The notes under the pieces are model-generated. The model made no database searches and was not told where the DNA came from. It was given only the letters and a program-made list of their open reading frames with translations. A stretch of 44,674 nt of DNA from a virus, in the IMG/VR virus record IMGVR_UViG_3300036791_000688, positions 1 to 44,674 of that record; one strand, written 5' to 3'. Positions 6,872 through 14,521 of the stretch are shown here, piece after piece. Position numbers and translations under genes: made by a program. Position 1 is the stretch's first letter. The number at the start of each line of letters is the position of its first letter.

Positions 6872-6960
6872 TTTGGTTGCACGGATTCTGTATGGGCCTT
6901 TGTTTCTGGGTCATCGTCGCTTGCGGCGCGCTCTTGGCCGGCGATTTTGGTTTGGTGTGA
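6868..6960 (+). CDS. 30-residue membrane peptide
   Basis: ATG 6868 overlaps the stop of the HhH gene (ATGA). The peptide is almost entirely one hydrophobic helix (MGLCFWVIVACGALLAG) with two short polar ends. Translational coupling and the clear membrane character support it, but at this size it could be chance. Function unknown; small early phage membrane peptides often act in host takeover or exclusion. Confidence 0.4.
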   Translation: MIWLHGFCMGLCFWVIVACGALLAGDFGLV

Positions 6961-7254
6961 GATAGTCTCTTGACAAATCGAGGGCGTTAGGCGTTCGCTA
7001 TTTGCCTGGCGTTTTGAGCGCGCTCCGCCTCCTATTTGGTTATAAACCAAACTAGGCCAATACTGTTTCTCACCATCAGTTTCGACTCCGGCATCATAGG
7101 GATTTTTTTGTTTGGTACATACAACGTACCGAGTATGGCACTTTTTTGAAGTTTTGTTTTTTCTCGCGCAGATGCCGTCCCCTTGACTGATGGCCATGAA
7201 CAGTATTGACATACATAGGCCTATCTTCTCTTTCTTCTCTATTGGAGGAAAAAT
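6961..7254. promoter_or_regulatory. Intergenic region with palindromic operator-like sites
   Basis: 294 bp, AT-richer than the flanks, with no supported gene. Palindromes: TTTGGTT-ATA-AACCAAA at 7035-7051 (perfect), GGTAC/GTACC at 7115-7131, and ATAGGCCTAT at 7215-7224. TTGACA boxes occur at 6970-6975 and 7206-7211, without a good -10 at standard spacing. TTGGAGG just before ATG 7255 is a strong ribosome site. The region likely controls the 7255 gene. Confidence 0.5.
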
Positions 7255-7860
7255 ATGGAAAATCCCTTTGCGGAGGCTCTATCTGATCTGAAAGAGCCAA
7301 ACTACAAAATCTTACCGTTCGAGCAACAATGCGGATATTACGCTGCTCTTTTGATGGATGTTCCACACTCAGTGGTTGCATCTGTCTCAGGCTTAAAACA
7401 GCCAGTTGTATCGCATCTTTCGCGGGCGGGTCGCGTGATATCGGGCCGGGTTCGCTATCCTCGTGTGGCGCGCGAGTACCGCGCGCTGGGTCACGAGGGG
7501 TTTATCCACCGCTATTTGACTGCCAAGATTTACGAGGATTGCCTTTACGGCATTGCTGAGAGGAAGCGGGTTCGCGAGGCCAAGCGGGCTCAGAGTGACG
7601 GGATTCCGGCCAATGTGATGCGTTATTGCCGGCGTTACGAGTGGCCGAAGACGGAGCTTGGGATGCACGTGATCTTCCGCATTGAGCAGCATGCGGACGG
7701 GTTTTTGTGGCGCAATCTCAAGCCGTTTCAGCGTGAGCCCGAAGTCCCTCCCGAGGAGCAGAACCGCATCGCGTTGCGTGGCGACGACGCCGATCATCCT
7801 TTCAAGACGCCGATCGATTGCTTTCGGTTTCTGAAAGAGAAATTCCAACCGATTCGCTAA
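7255..7860 (+). CDS. HTH-containing early protein, possible regulator
   Basis: 201 residues. Residues 20-62 form a helix-turn-helix (YYAALLMDVPHSVVASVSG then LKQPVVSHLSRAG), followed by VAREYRALGHEGFIHRYLT. The rest is mixed and basic. The HTH plus Y-x-x-LG-x-E motif recurs in a weaker form in the 9693 gene, so the two are probably distant paralogues. ATG 7255 has a strong TTGGAGG site. Palindromes upstream could be autoregulatory. No enzyme motif is visible. Confidence 0.7.
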   Translation: MENPFAEALSDLKEPNYKILPFEQQCGYYAALLMDVPHSVVASVSGLKQPVVSHLSRAGRVISGRVRYPRVAREYRALGHEGFIHRYLTAKIYEDCLYGIAERKRVREAKRAQSDGIPANVMRYCRRYEWPKTELGMHVIFRIEQHADGFLWRNLKPFQREPEVPPEEQNRIALRGDDADHPFKTPIDCFRFLKEKFQPIR

Positions 7861-7873
7861 AGGACAGCGCAAA

Positions 7874-8062
7874 ATGGCTGATCCGCGCAAATGGAATCAT
7901 CGGATTGGGATGTCGACCCGGCTTGGCGGACCTGTTCCGATCAAACCCAAACCATCGGCGCGGACGATTCGGAAAGCGCTTTTGCAAGCGGAGTGCGACG
8001 AGTGGAATCGGCGTTACCGGGCAAAAATCTTGCGTGACGAAGAGGAAAAACCGCTAAAATAA
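7874..8062 (+). CDS. Small basic protein, unknown
   Basis: 62 residues, rich in Arg/Lys (ADPRKWNHRIGMSTRLGG, SARTIRKALLQAE). AGGA lies 9 nt before ATG 7874, 13 nt after the HTH gene, so it is likely in the same transcript. No recognisable family. It could be a small nucleic-acid-binding or ribosome-associated peptide, but nothing proves that. Confidence 0.6.
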   Translation: MADPRKWNHRIGMSTRLGGPVPIKPKPSARTIRKALLQAECDEWNRRYRAKILRDEEEKPLK

Positions 8063-8075
8063 TCTCATCTCACTC

Positions 8076-8103
8076 TTGTATTCCTCGCAATCCACTCTAT
8101 ATT
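8076..8103 (+). promoter_or_regulatory. Promoter candidate A (diverged copy of repeated element)
   Basis: TTGTAT (8076-8081), 16-bp spacer, TATATT (8098-8103). The spacer includes GCAATCCACTC (8087-8097), identical to bases 9102-9112 of promoter candidate B. It lies in the 140-bp gap before the 8205 gene, whose leader (GGAGCCAACGCAC before ATG) also resembles the leader after candidate B. The remainder of the gap shows nothing clear. Confidence 0.5.
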
Positions 8104-8204
8104 CACTCTACGCGATCGGACTGGCCCCAACGCAGACCAACAACAGGGCCCGCAACGTCCGACGCCGACTCCCAGGACGGGCGGGAGCCATGGAGCCAAC
8201 GCAC

Positions 8205-8441
8205 ATGAAAACCATTGCTAAGAATCGACTCGCGGCATTCATGCCTAAAATCACTCAAGCGAAATCCTACCGGCTCGACAACAATTTTTCCGGCGAGTCT
8301 GTGCCCAATCTAAGCGCAATGGCGGACTTCGCTCTTCGCATGGGCGCCAACGCTCGCATTGACCCGGAAACCTGCACCGGTCGAATCACCTACCATAGCA
8401 ACCATTGGGTTGAGTTCACTTATGACGGCGCCTTGTCATGA
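8205..8441 (+). CDS. Small early protein, unknown
   Basis: 78 residues from ATG 8205, chosen over the in-frame ATG at 8190 because GGAG at 8192-8195 is correctly spaced for 8205. Content is mixed: MKTIAKNRLAAFMPKITQAK at the start and RITYHSNHWVEFTYDG at the end. It is the first of four overlapping small genes (8205-9085) behind promoter candidate A. No family recognised. Confidence 0.6.
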   Translation: MKTIAKNRLAAFMPKITQAKSYRLDNNFSGESVPNLSAMADFALRMGANARIDPETCTGRITYHSNHWVEFTYDGALS

Positions 8442-8650
8442 ACGCGTTTCAACGCAAGGCCTTTGACGCCTATGAAGCGTGGTGCAAGGCCGATCATCCA
8501 CCGGTCGATCTGCGCGCCACCTTGGCTTTAACGATTGGCTACATGGTCAGCATGACCGATGGGCGTCCCGACGCTGACGAACTCGCGCTCATGCGGGCAA
8601 TCGTCAAGCACACGCACCCCACCAAGGAGCCGGCCAATGACCAAGCTTAG
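8438..8650 (+). CDS. Small helical early protein, unknown
   Basis: 70 residues; the ATG overlaps the previous stop (ATGA), indicating coupled translation. It is predicted mostly helical (FQRKAFDAYEAWCKAD, LRATLALTIGYMVSM). It has no catalytic motif and no known family. It belongs to the small-gene cluster 8205-9085, a typical site for phage host-takeover proteins. Confidence 0.6.
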   Translation: MNAFQRKAFDAYEAWCKADHPPVDLRATLALTIGYMVSMTDGRPDADELALMRAIVKHTHPTKEPANDQA

Positions 8651-8870
8651 CGAGGTTGCCGGCTACGGCCCTCTCCATCGTTCGCTTGAAAGCGTGCGCA
8701 GCTACTATTTTCGCGCTCATTGCGCTCAGATTGATCGCGACCAGCGCGAGTATGGCGGGCGTTCGCTCGACGATTACACCTTGGAGGATTTTCGCATCAT
8801 TTTTGCTGCGGCGACCAGCCAAGCGATCGCTTGGAAGCGCTCGGCGCTGCGTCCATGGAGGGCGAAATGA
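8637..8870 (+). CDS. Small early protein, unknown
   Basis: 77 residues from ATG 8637, overlapping the upstream gene by 14 nt, with AAGGAG 5-11 nt upstream. Aromatic and Arg-rich (SVRSYYFRAHCAQIDRDQRE, LEDFRIIFAAATSQA). The longer in-frame version from 8559 was set aside because it lies inside the upstream gene with no ribosome site. No family recognised. Confidence 0.6.
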   Translation: MTKLSEVAGYGPLHRSLESVRSYYFRAHCAQIDRDQREYGGRSLDDYTLEDFRIIFAAATSQAIAWKRSALRPWRAK

Positions 8871-9085
8871 ACATCACCGACGCCGAATCTCCCATCGAGG
8901 CCGCTTACATCAAGCTGGTCAAAACGTGCGCGCGGCTTCAGCGCGCCGCCAAGGACGCCGCCTTTCCCGACCCGGACTATCCTGAATCCCCTATCTACCT
9001 GGCGAACAGCGTCAACGACGGCGCGCATGAGATTCTCGACCTCGCGCATGACCTCCTCCATGCCCTCAAGGATCGCGCGAAATAG
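8867..9085 (+). CDS. Small helical early protein, unknown
   Basis: 72 residues; the ATG overlaps the preceding stop (ATGA at 8867-8870), and GGAGGGCG lies just upstream. It is helical throughout (IEAAYIKLVKTCARLQRAAK, AHEILDLAHDLLHALKDRAK), with a Pro/Asp-rich turn in the middle. Likely a four-helix or coiled dimer. It is the last gene of the small cluster. No function assigned. Confidence 0.6.
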   Translation: MNITDAESPIEAAYIKLVKTCARLQRAAKDAAFPDPDYPESPIYLANSVNDGAHEILDLAHDLLHALKDRAK

Positions 9086-9099
9086 GCAAAACTACCCAC

Positions 9100-9128
9100 T
9101 TGCAATCCACTCGATAACGCACTAGATA
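9100..9128 (+). promoter_or_regulatory. Promoter candidate B (repeated promoter/leader element)
   Basis: TTGCAA (9100-9105), 17-bp spacer, TAGATA (9123-9128). The spacer contains ACTCGATA and is followed by GACAATCGA. Candidate C at 25730 has the same -35/-10 spacing, CTCGATA and CACTAGATAGA at matching positions. Both are followed by a leader with CTCGAAAGGA and CAACGCA just before the start codon. This is probably a phage-specific early or middle promoter. Confidence 0.65.
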
Positions 9129-9171
9129 GACAATCGAGCGCATCGGTTCGCTGCTCGAAAGGAAACAACGC

Positions 9172-9426
9172 ATGTCTAACCAAACCACTATCAAGGAAAC
9201 AACGGAGGTGAAGGACGCCTTCTTGCGCGAGTCGCTCGCCATTCTGGTGCGCAACCACGGGCCCGACGATATCGTTCAGATTCTCTCCGAGGTCCTCGAC
9301 GATTACGCGATGACCTATGCGCGCCGCACCGGCGACTATGACGGCGCCTCGTCAATGAAGATCATCGCTGCTTATCTCTCCAAGCTTGAGCGCATGCTCG
9401 CCAACTATGATGGAGCGGAGGACTGA
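9172..9426 (+). CDS. Small acidic early protein, unknown
   Basis: 84 residues, from ATG 9172 behind an AAAGGA ribosome site in the repeated leader. It is helical (VKDAFLRESLAILVRNHG, DDIVQILSEVLDDYAMTYAR, MKIIAAYLSKLERMLANY) and acidic. Being the first product of promoter candidate B suggests regulated early expression. No known family. Confidence 0.65.
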   Translation: MSNQTTIKETTEVKDAFLRESLAILVRNHGPDDIVQILSEVLDDYAMTYARRTGDYDGASSMKIIAAYLSKLERMLANYDGAED

Positions 9427-9614
9427 TGCCTTTCGAGGCCATTATCAAAGACGCCGTGAAAGACGCTTTCGGCGCAACCCTTGCGGTAGAAATTCAAGAC
9501 GCCGTTGCTAAGGAAACACGCCGCGCTCTGCGCGAGCACGAAGAGGAATTCACTCATTTGGTGCGCAGCGCAGTCAGCGCCGCCATCAGCGAAATATTTG
9601 AGGAAGCAAAATGA
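9426..9614 (+). CDS. Small helical early protein, unknown
   Basis: 62 residues; start and stop overlap with the previous gene (TGATG at 9424-9428). Helical and amphipathic (FEAIIKDAVKDAFGATLAVE, RREALREHEEEF-like middle, VSAAISEIFEEAK end), which suggests an oligomeric coiled coil. No family recognised. A coupled 21-codon frame follows at 9611-9676 but is too short to support. Confidence 0.55.
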   Translation: MPFEAIIKDAVKDAFGATLAVEIQDAVAKETRRALREHEEEFTHLVRSAVSAAISEIFEEAK

Positions 9615-9692
9615 TGACCCGAGTTGTTCACATGATCGGGAGTTGGGTAGAAACGCCTATGCAATCGCCTCGATGAGAGTTAGGTATGTCTC

Positions 9693-10130
9693 ATGACCCT
9701 ACTCGATGAAGACGCGCTCGCCGGCCTGAAGACCATCTCGCGCGAACGCAAACTGTCGACCGCCGAGCGCATCGCTATCTACGCTTTCCACCTCAAAGGC
9801 GTGCCGGCGAAGCTGATCGCGCGCACCTTCGACGTCAGGCCCAATGCGGTCTATTACATCACCAACTGGACCCACACTGCCGCGCATGACAACGTGAAAA
9901 ACGCCTATGAACAAATGGGCGAGGAAAAGGTCTGGGCCGAAATTGTCACCCCGGCGCAGACCGAATCGATTAATGAAGGCATGCACAAACTCCTACGAGG
10001 AAAACCGCTCCATGACCGCCGAAATCGCCGGATCAATCGCCGTAGCCCTGGCCCTCGACGAGCCAGAGCAACTGTTGAATTACCTCAAGAGCCAAGCGAT
10101 GACGCGGGCGGAGGCCCTCAAGCCGATTGA
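9693..10130 (+). CDS. HTH protein, distant paralogue of the 7255 gene
   Basis: Residues 1-100 look real: LSTAERIAIYAFHLKGVPAK then LIARTFDVRPNAVYYITNW form an HTH, followed by VKNAYEQMGEEKVWAEIVT, matching the layout in the 7255 protein. From about residue 107 the sequence becomes a basic Pro/Arg-rich string (DRRNRRINRRSPGPRRARA) that overlaps another likely gene in a different frame. So either the tail is a true overlap product or a frameshift has altered the end. Only a weak ribosome site (TAGGT) precedes ATG 9693. Confidence 0.6.
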   Translation: MTLLDEDALAGLKTISRERKLSTAERIAIYAFHLKGVPAKLIARTFDVRPNAVYYITNWTHTAAHDNVKNAYEQMGEEKVWAEIVTPAQTESINEGMHKLLRGKPLHDRRNRRINRRSPGPRRARATVELPQEPSDDAGGGPQAD

Positions 10131-10224
10131 CGAGTTTTTATATGACAAATGGACAGAGGTCGCTGAAGGCTTGGCGGAACTCGAATTGAAGCTTGCCGAT
10201 ATTAAGCGCCGGCCTGTCGTTTAA
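10012..10224 (+). CDS. Small helical protein, unknown (overlaps upstream gene)
   Basis: 70 residues from ATG 10012, with GAGG about 11 nt upstream. Natural-looking helical sequence (IAGSIAVALALDEPEQLLNY, KPIDEFLYDKWTEVAEGLAE, LELKLADIKRR). It overlaps the 9693 gene by 119 nt in another frame and its stop overlaps the start of the next HNH gene (TAATG at 10222-10226). No function known. Confidence 0.6.
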   Translation: MTAEIAGSIAVALALDEPEQLLNYLKSQAMTRAEALKPIDEFLYDKWTEVAEGLAELELKLADIKRRPVV

Positions 10225-10586
10225 TGGCTCTCAGCAGAGGCTACAAAACGTGGAAAATCAAAGGGCGCATGCGCTTGGAGCATCGCCTTATTTATGAACG
10301 CCATTTTGGTCCAGTTCCGCCAGGTTACGACGTTCACCACAAGGATGGTGACCGGCTGAACAACGACCTGTCGAATTTGGAACTTCTGTCCAAACTTGAT
10401 CACGCTCGAATACATGCTGGTTGGAAATCGATTGACGGAGAATGGCTGAAACCATGCTCACGATGCGGCGGATTCAAACCGCTGGCAGCGTTTCACAAAA
10501 GGCCAAACAACAATGGAAGCGCCTATTGCAAACCCTGCCACGCCGCCGATTGCAGAGAATACTACGCCAAAGCGAAGACGGAGTGA
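10224..10586 (+). CDS. HNH endonuclease with C-terminal zinc ribbon
   Basis: 120 residues. The HNH core is MRLEHRLIYERHFGPVPPG, then DVHHKDGDRLNNDLSNLELL and HARIHAG, the HNH_3-type motif with the catalytic His pair. The tail CSRCGGFKPLAAFHKRPNNN then YCKPCHAADC is a CxxC...CxxC ribbon like those in the 20812 and 16604 HNH genes. Its start overlaps the upstream stop, and its end overlaps the next small gene by 74 nt, suggesting insertion at a gene boundary. Confidence 0.85.
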   Translation: MALSRGYKTWKIKGRMRLEHRLIYERHFGPVPPGYDVHHKDGDRLNNDLSNLELLSKLDHARIHAGWKSIDGEWLKPCSRCGGFKPLAAFHKRPNNNGSAYCKPCHAADCREYYAKAKTE

Positions 10587-10773
10587 TTATTGGCAATTTT
10601 ACCGTGGTCGGTGCCGGAAATTAGCTCCACGTACAATCGATTGGGATTGTCATGCGTTTGAGGACACCCTCGCGCTTCTGATGCTCGATTACCCACAAAA
10701 GACTGAGGCCGAGTGCGTCATTGCGCTCGCCAAGATGGAATTGTACGCGCCCCTCACGGGGCCGCGAGGATAG
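10513..10773 (+). CDS. Small protein, unknown, N-terminus overlapped by HNH gene
   Basis: 86 residues from the only in-frame ATG (10513), which lies inside the HNH gene and has no ribosome site. The last 60 residues (SDYWQFYRGRCRKLAPRTID, FEDTLALLMLDYP, VIALAKMELYAPL) look like a genuine small protein. The first 24 residues are Pro/Thr-rich and may be an artefact of the HNH overlap. The original start may have been lost. The 52 bp that follow hold only the ribosome site of the helicase gene. Confidence 0.5.
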   Translation: MEAPIANPATPPIAENTTPKRRRSDYWQFYRGRCRKLAPRTIDWDCHAFEDTLALLMLDYPQKTEAECVIALAKMELYAPLTGPRG

Positions 10774-10825
10774 CGGGGATAAACTGTTCGTGGTGGCTTG
10801 AAGTGCGCGCGGGCTGGGGAGCATC

Positions 10826-13501
10826 TTGCCCAACGCTAAGCGTGACGCTCCCCCAAAACCCGAGCCCCGCGAGGAACAGGCTTTGTCCCGCAAATCTAAC
10901 GCGCCGCCTCCTCACTTACAACCCGTTGCGGACGAAGCGTTCTACCTCGATATTCCTGACGATCAAAAGCCGCCGATCATGGATCAGCGGCTGTACACCA
11001 CAACCGCATGGCGCCAGCTAGGCTCGGCGGTCCACTACTGCCTTCCTCGTGGCGACAAGGGCATCGACGACGACGAAGGCGAAGAGCTCCACGTCACCGA
11101 TCCGGATCTCGCCATTTGGCGCCAAGATCCGCGCAAGCAGAAGCTCAACGCCGCGATTTTTCTTCAGCAAGGCGTGGTCGAGGTCACCTTCTTCGGGCCC
11201 GATCAAAGCCTGAACGAATGTTTCTTCCAGGCGTGCGTCAAGCTCGGCATCGCTCCCCGCTTCGCCATTGGCCGGCGCTCGTGCGCCGTCGCGACGTCGA
11301 TTCTCTTCAAGCTGCGCGACGACGAGGCCAAGCGGCTCGACGACGAATATGTGAGCTTCAAGCCGAAGGCGTTCACGCTGGGCGACGAGCGCCGCGGCAT
11401 CATCATCAAATATGCGCCGCCGATCAAACGCGGCTCGAAGGCCCACCAGGTTACGACGTTGCTCCCTGGCTCGCTTCTGTGGGCGCCGGATGGGAAGTAC
11501 GATTTACTCGAGTGGCGCGACGAGAGCGGCGCGGGGCTTGGCAAGCCACAAAAGACCTCGATCCAGACTCTCGACTTCTTTCAGTTGGTGCGCGCCGCGG
11601 CGCTCGCCTCAATCCTCGCCATCATTCCGGACAAGACCTGGCAGAGTCAGATCGCGCCACGCGCCTTTGCCGAGTGGCTCGCCCGCGTAGTCCGCGATGG
11701 GCAAGCGATCAACGCTAACGTGATTTTCGCGAAGGCCTCGCGCGCGATCATCGCTGAACCGGTTCATGCCGAAGCTCTGCTCGGCCTGATCTGCCAGAAA
11801 CGCTGTGCGCCGGCGGAGGCGGCGTCAACCCAGAGCTTCTGCCTCGAGACATTCCAATTCGCTCGCAAGCGGCTCGACGCCGATCCGACGCGGCTCGACG
11901 TCACCGGCTGGTCCAGCATTGCGCGGATCTTTGGCGAAGAAGCCTCACGGGCGTTTCGCGCCGTGCTCAACGTTGGCGCCGACTCAACGCTCTTAGAAGA
12001 CTTTGCGGAGCGATATCTGTTTCATTCTAGCTGCGGTGAATTCGTAGATCGCCAAGCCTTCAAAGAGGGCCAGGCGAATTTCATCATCGGGAAAGACAGC
12101 CTGACGCTTCGCCACGCGCCGCAACAGATCATGACCAAGAAGAAGCCGCTTGAGGCATTCCCAATCTTTATGAAGTCGAAGCTGCGCCAGGACATCACCG
12201 ACGTCGAAACTTACCCTGACCATGCGCCAGGCTCCATCATTCGCGTGACCCGCGAGGGCGCGACAATTCCGGACAACGATTATGCGCCCGAGCACTCGCG
12301 TCTGATCTTCAATGAATGGCGCGGGCTTTACGTCAAGCCGGCTAAGACTATTGATGCTGCGCTGAGAGTTGAGTGCGCTGACAAGCTCGACTACATGCTG
12401 AGCTTAGTCACCAACCGCAAGCCGGCACGCATGGCTTGGATCAAGGCGCATCTCGGCTGGACGCTCAAGCATCCAGGCAAGAAGCAGCAAGTCGCCTTGG
12501 TTTGCACCGGCGATCAGGGCACCGGCAAGAGCTTCCTTTGCACGATCTTCGCCCAGGCGATCTTCGGGCGTTACGCTGATACAGCGTCGGTGCGCGCCCT
12601 CAGTGGGCAATTCTATATCGCCGGTTACAAAGGCAAGCTTTGGGTCAGCCACGACGAGTTCATTTCCAATTACGAGAACGGCGAGATTCTCAAGACGCTG
12701 ATTCGCGGCACTCGTGTCTCAGGTGAGATCAAAGGGAAGGATACGGCGACTTACACGATCTTCGCTCGGCTAGCGTTTACGTCGAATGAACTGAATCCCG
12801 GCATTTCGCGTGGGCGTGACGATCGCGGGCTATTCCAAGTCACCAGCATCACGGCAACGGGCCAGGATGTCCTTCCCGGCGTTTTCCAGAGCCGGATGAA
12901 GAAAGAGGTCGCGCCGTTCTACGAGAGCTTCGCCGCCTTCCTCGAGCGTGACGCCGTTCGCCAGGCTTACGTCAGCATGCTGATCGACTGCGCGCCCGAT
13001 AAGATCAGCGAGGTTGAGGATCTGACCCATTCGGCCATGCGTGACGAAGATGTTGCGCGCTCTCATCTGACCAATGCGCAATTGGTGGCGAAGCTTATCC
13101 TCGAGATCGGCACAATTCACAGCGGCTACGATGTTTCCATGCCTTTTCGCGACGAGAATCTCTATGGGCGCGTGCAGAGCTTGACCAAGGAAGCAGGGAT
13201 TCGCGGCTTACAACCAATGGCGGTCCTCGCAGAGTTCTTTAACGCTGGGATTTTAGGACAGATGGAAAACGGCGGAGCCTATCTTTTTAAGTGGAAAATT
13301 GGTGGACTCCAACGTCTCTATGGAGTCTATTTAGGCGTCCGATTAAACCCTCGATGGTCCATCGAGCCAAATGACGATCGCCCGAACGACTACAAGGATG
13401 GGGATCCGATGGAGCTGTGGAAAGGGCGCAATCGTAACGACGACCGTAACGATTCCCGTAACGATTACGGTCGCCGCGACGACGACGAGCCCGTATGGTG
13501 A
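10826..13501 (+). CDS. Replication helicase, DUF5906/SF3-like
   Basis: 891 residues from TTG 10826 (GGGGAG 4-5 nt upstream; the next in-frame Met is about 50 residues in). The C-terminal half is an SF3-type AAA+ helicase of the kind in NrS-1-like replication proteins: Walker A GDQGTGKS (562-569), Walker B LWVSHDEF (D610, E611), a middle segment TLIRGTRVSGEIKGKDTATY, sensor TSNE (652-655) and an Arg-finger region RGRDDRGLF. The N-terminal about 500 residues show no clear PrimPol DxD motif. The tail is Asn/Asp/Arg repeats (NRNDDRNDSRND). It is the likely replicative helicase of the phage. Confidence 0.82.
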   Translation: MPNAKRDAPPKPEPREEQALSRKSNAPPPHLQPVADEAFYLDIPDDQKPPIMDQRLYTTTAWRQLGSAVHYCLPRGDKGIDDDEGEELHVTDPDLAIWRQDPRKQKLNAAIFLQQGVVEVTFFGPDQSLNECFFQACVKLGIAPRFAIGRRSCAVATSILFKLRDDEAKRLDDEYVSFKPKAFTLGDERRGIIIKYAPPIKRGSKAHQVTTLLPGSLLWAPDGKYDLLEWRDESGAGLGKPQKTSIQTLDFFQLVRAAALASILAIIPDKTWQSQIAPRAFAEWLARVVRDGQAINANVIFAKASRAIIAEPVHAEALLGLICQKRCAPAEAASTQSFCLETFQFARKRLDADPTRLDVTGWSSIARIFGEEASRAFRAVLNVGADSTLLEDFAERYLFHSSCGEFVDRQAFKEGQANFIIGKDSLTLRHAPQQIMTKKKPLEAFPIFMKSKLRQDITDVETYPDHAPGSIIRVTREGATIPDNDYAPEHSRLIFNEWRGLYVKPAKTIDAALRVECADKLDYMLSLVTNRKPARMAWIKAHLGWTLKHPGKKQQVALVCTGDQGTGKSFLCTIFAQAIFGRYADTASVRALSGQFYIAGYKGKLWVSHDEFISNYENGEILKTLIRGTRVSGEIKGKDTATYTIFARLAFTSNELNPGISRGRDDRGLFQVTSITATGQDVLPGVFQSRMKKEVAPFYESFAAFLERDAVRQAYVSMLIDCAPDKISEVEDLTHSAMRDEDVARSHLTNAQLVAKLILEIGTIHSGYDVSMPFRDENLYGRVQSLTKEAGIRGLQPMAVLAEFFNAGILGQMENGGAYLFKWKIGGLQRLYGVYLGVRLNPRWSIEPNDDRPNDYKDGDPMELWKGRNRNDDRNDSRNDYGRRDDDEPVW

Positions 13502-13545
13502 GGCAGCGCCCGCGCCGCTTTGGATACCGACTGAAGGAGATTCCT

Positions 13546-14127
13546 ATGATCGCTAAGCCAATGTGGACGATTCCCTTCTTCACCGCGGAGGTTAGCGGAG
13601 TCGCCAAGATCTTCAAATGGTATGCAAATCGAGCGGCTGAACTCAACGCAATCGCCACGGCGCTCGGCACGGATCCGACGACGCACGACAGGACGATGCA
13701 ATATGCGCCGGCAGGCTTGCGCCCGGGCGCGGTGACCAACACCAAATTCACCAACGCCGTCTTGACTATCGTCAACCGCGGCAAGGCCGGCAACCTGACG
13801 CCGGCGTCGATGGGCTCGGCGATCACCAGCGGAATAGCGGGCTTTTTGCCGCCGACAAACACCGCGACGCCGGTCGCAAGTGCAACCAATCTCTCGGTCG
13901 CAAGTGCGGGCGTCGCCTCAGTCACCACCGGGACGTGGAATGGCGCGCCCACAGAGTACCAATATCAATGGCTGCGCTCGGGCGCTCCGATCTTTGGCGC
14001 AACGACGAATTCGCATGCGCTGGTCGCGGCGGACGTCGGATTTAATCTTGCATGCCAAGTCATAGCGTTCAACGCGGGCGGCTCGACGCCTAAGACATCA
14101 AACACCATCGGGCCAGTGACCGCATAA
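13546..14127 (+). CDS. Protein with C-terminal Ig-like domain
   Basis: 193 residues from ATG 13546, which has a clear AAGGAG site (frames starting earlier lie inside the helicase gene). The N-terminal 100 residues are Thr/Ala-rich and unassigned. Residues about 120-190 match the phage Ig-like pattern: YQYQWLRSGAPIFGATTNSH, then ADVGFNLACQVIAFNAGGS, with the core Trp, Cys and G-x-x-x-x-C-x-V strand. Such domains decorate virions and bind sugars weakly. Encoding on the early strand is unusual for a virion protein. Confidence 0.7.
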   Translation: MIAKPMWTIPFFTAEVSGVAKIFKWYANRAAELNAIATALGTDPTTHDRTMQYAPAGLRPGAVTNTKFTNAVLTIVNRGKAGNLTPASMGSAITSGIAGFLPPTNTATPVASATNLSVASAGVASVTTGTWNGAPTEYQYQWLRSGAPIFGATTNSHALVAADVGFNLACQVIAFNAGGSTPKTSNTIGPVTA

Positions 14128-14309
14128 TGCCCAAGATCCTCGACGCCGCAGTCAAGCGGATCAAAGCGAAGGGCGCTTCGACCTCGAGCGCCTACGCAAT
14201 AGCGACGAGCGCTCTCCAGAAGGCCGGCGAGCTCAAGGCGCACTCGAATAAGCCGACAGCCAAAGGGATCAAGCGCGGCAACATGACCAGGGCGCAGCGA
14301 AACAAGTGA
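14127..14309 (+). CDS. Small conserved-type phage protein (KGASTSSAYAIATSAL)
   Basis: 60 basic residues; ATG 14127 overlaps the preceding stop by one base. The sequence KRIKAKGASTSSAYAIATSA followed by a Lys/Arg-rich tail resembles a small protein I have seen repeatedly near structural genes of phages; its function is unknown to me. The pattern suggests DNA or capsid binding. Confidence 0.65.
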   Translation: MPKILDAAVKRIKAKGASTSSAYAIATSALQKAGELKAHSNKPTAKGIKRGNMTRAQRNK

Positions 14310-14521
14310 CCATGGTTTTACTCTGGGTCATCGCCTTCGGCGTTCTCTGGTGCGCCGGCTTTTTGATCGCACTCGTCTGGCAGAATCTCCGAATGATGGG
14401 CGCGGTGCGAATTCAGTTGCAAGGCTTAGCCGAGATTCACCGGCTTGGACTCGAAGTGTTGACGAGTCGTTGCGACCGGCTCGAAAAGCGGATCATAGAA
14501 GTCGAGGACATGGTACTGTGA
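14306..14521 (+). CDS. Single-span membrane protein with coiled-coil tail
   Basis: 71 residues. Residues 3-27 form a strong transmembrane helix (VLLWVIAFGVLWCAGFLIAL); the rest is an amphipathic coil (HRLGLEVLTSRCDRLEKRII). The start overlaps the previous stop (ATGA) and the end overlaps the next GTG (GTGA). This topology and the secreted protein that follows suggest a lysis or spanin-like pair, but no direct motif shows it. Confidence 0.6.
   Translation: MTMVLLWVIAFGVLWCAGFLIALVWQNLRMMGAVRIQLQGLAEIHRLGLEVLTSRCDRLEKRIIEVEDMVL

Noticed and set aside
9611-9676. 21-codon frame overlapping the previous stop
   Set aside because: Coupled start but too short and without a recognisable pattern.
10826-12400. 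PrimPol domain at the N-terminus of the helicase
   Set aside because: No hhhDhD or following His motif was visible by eye; left as an open check rather than a call.
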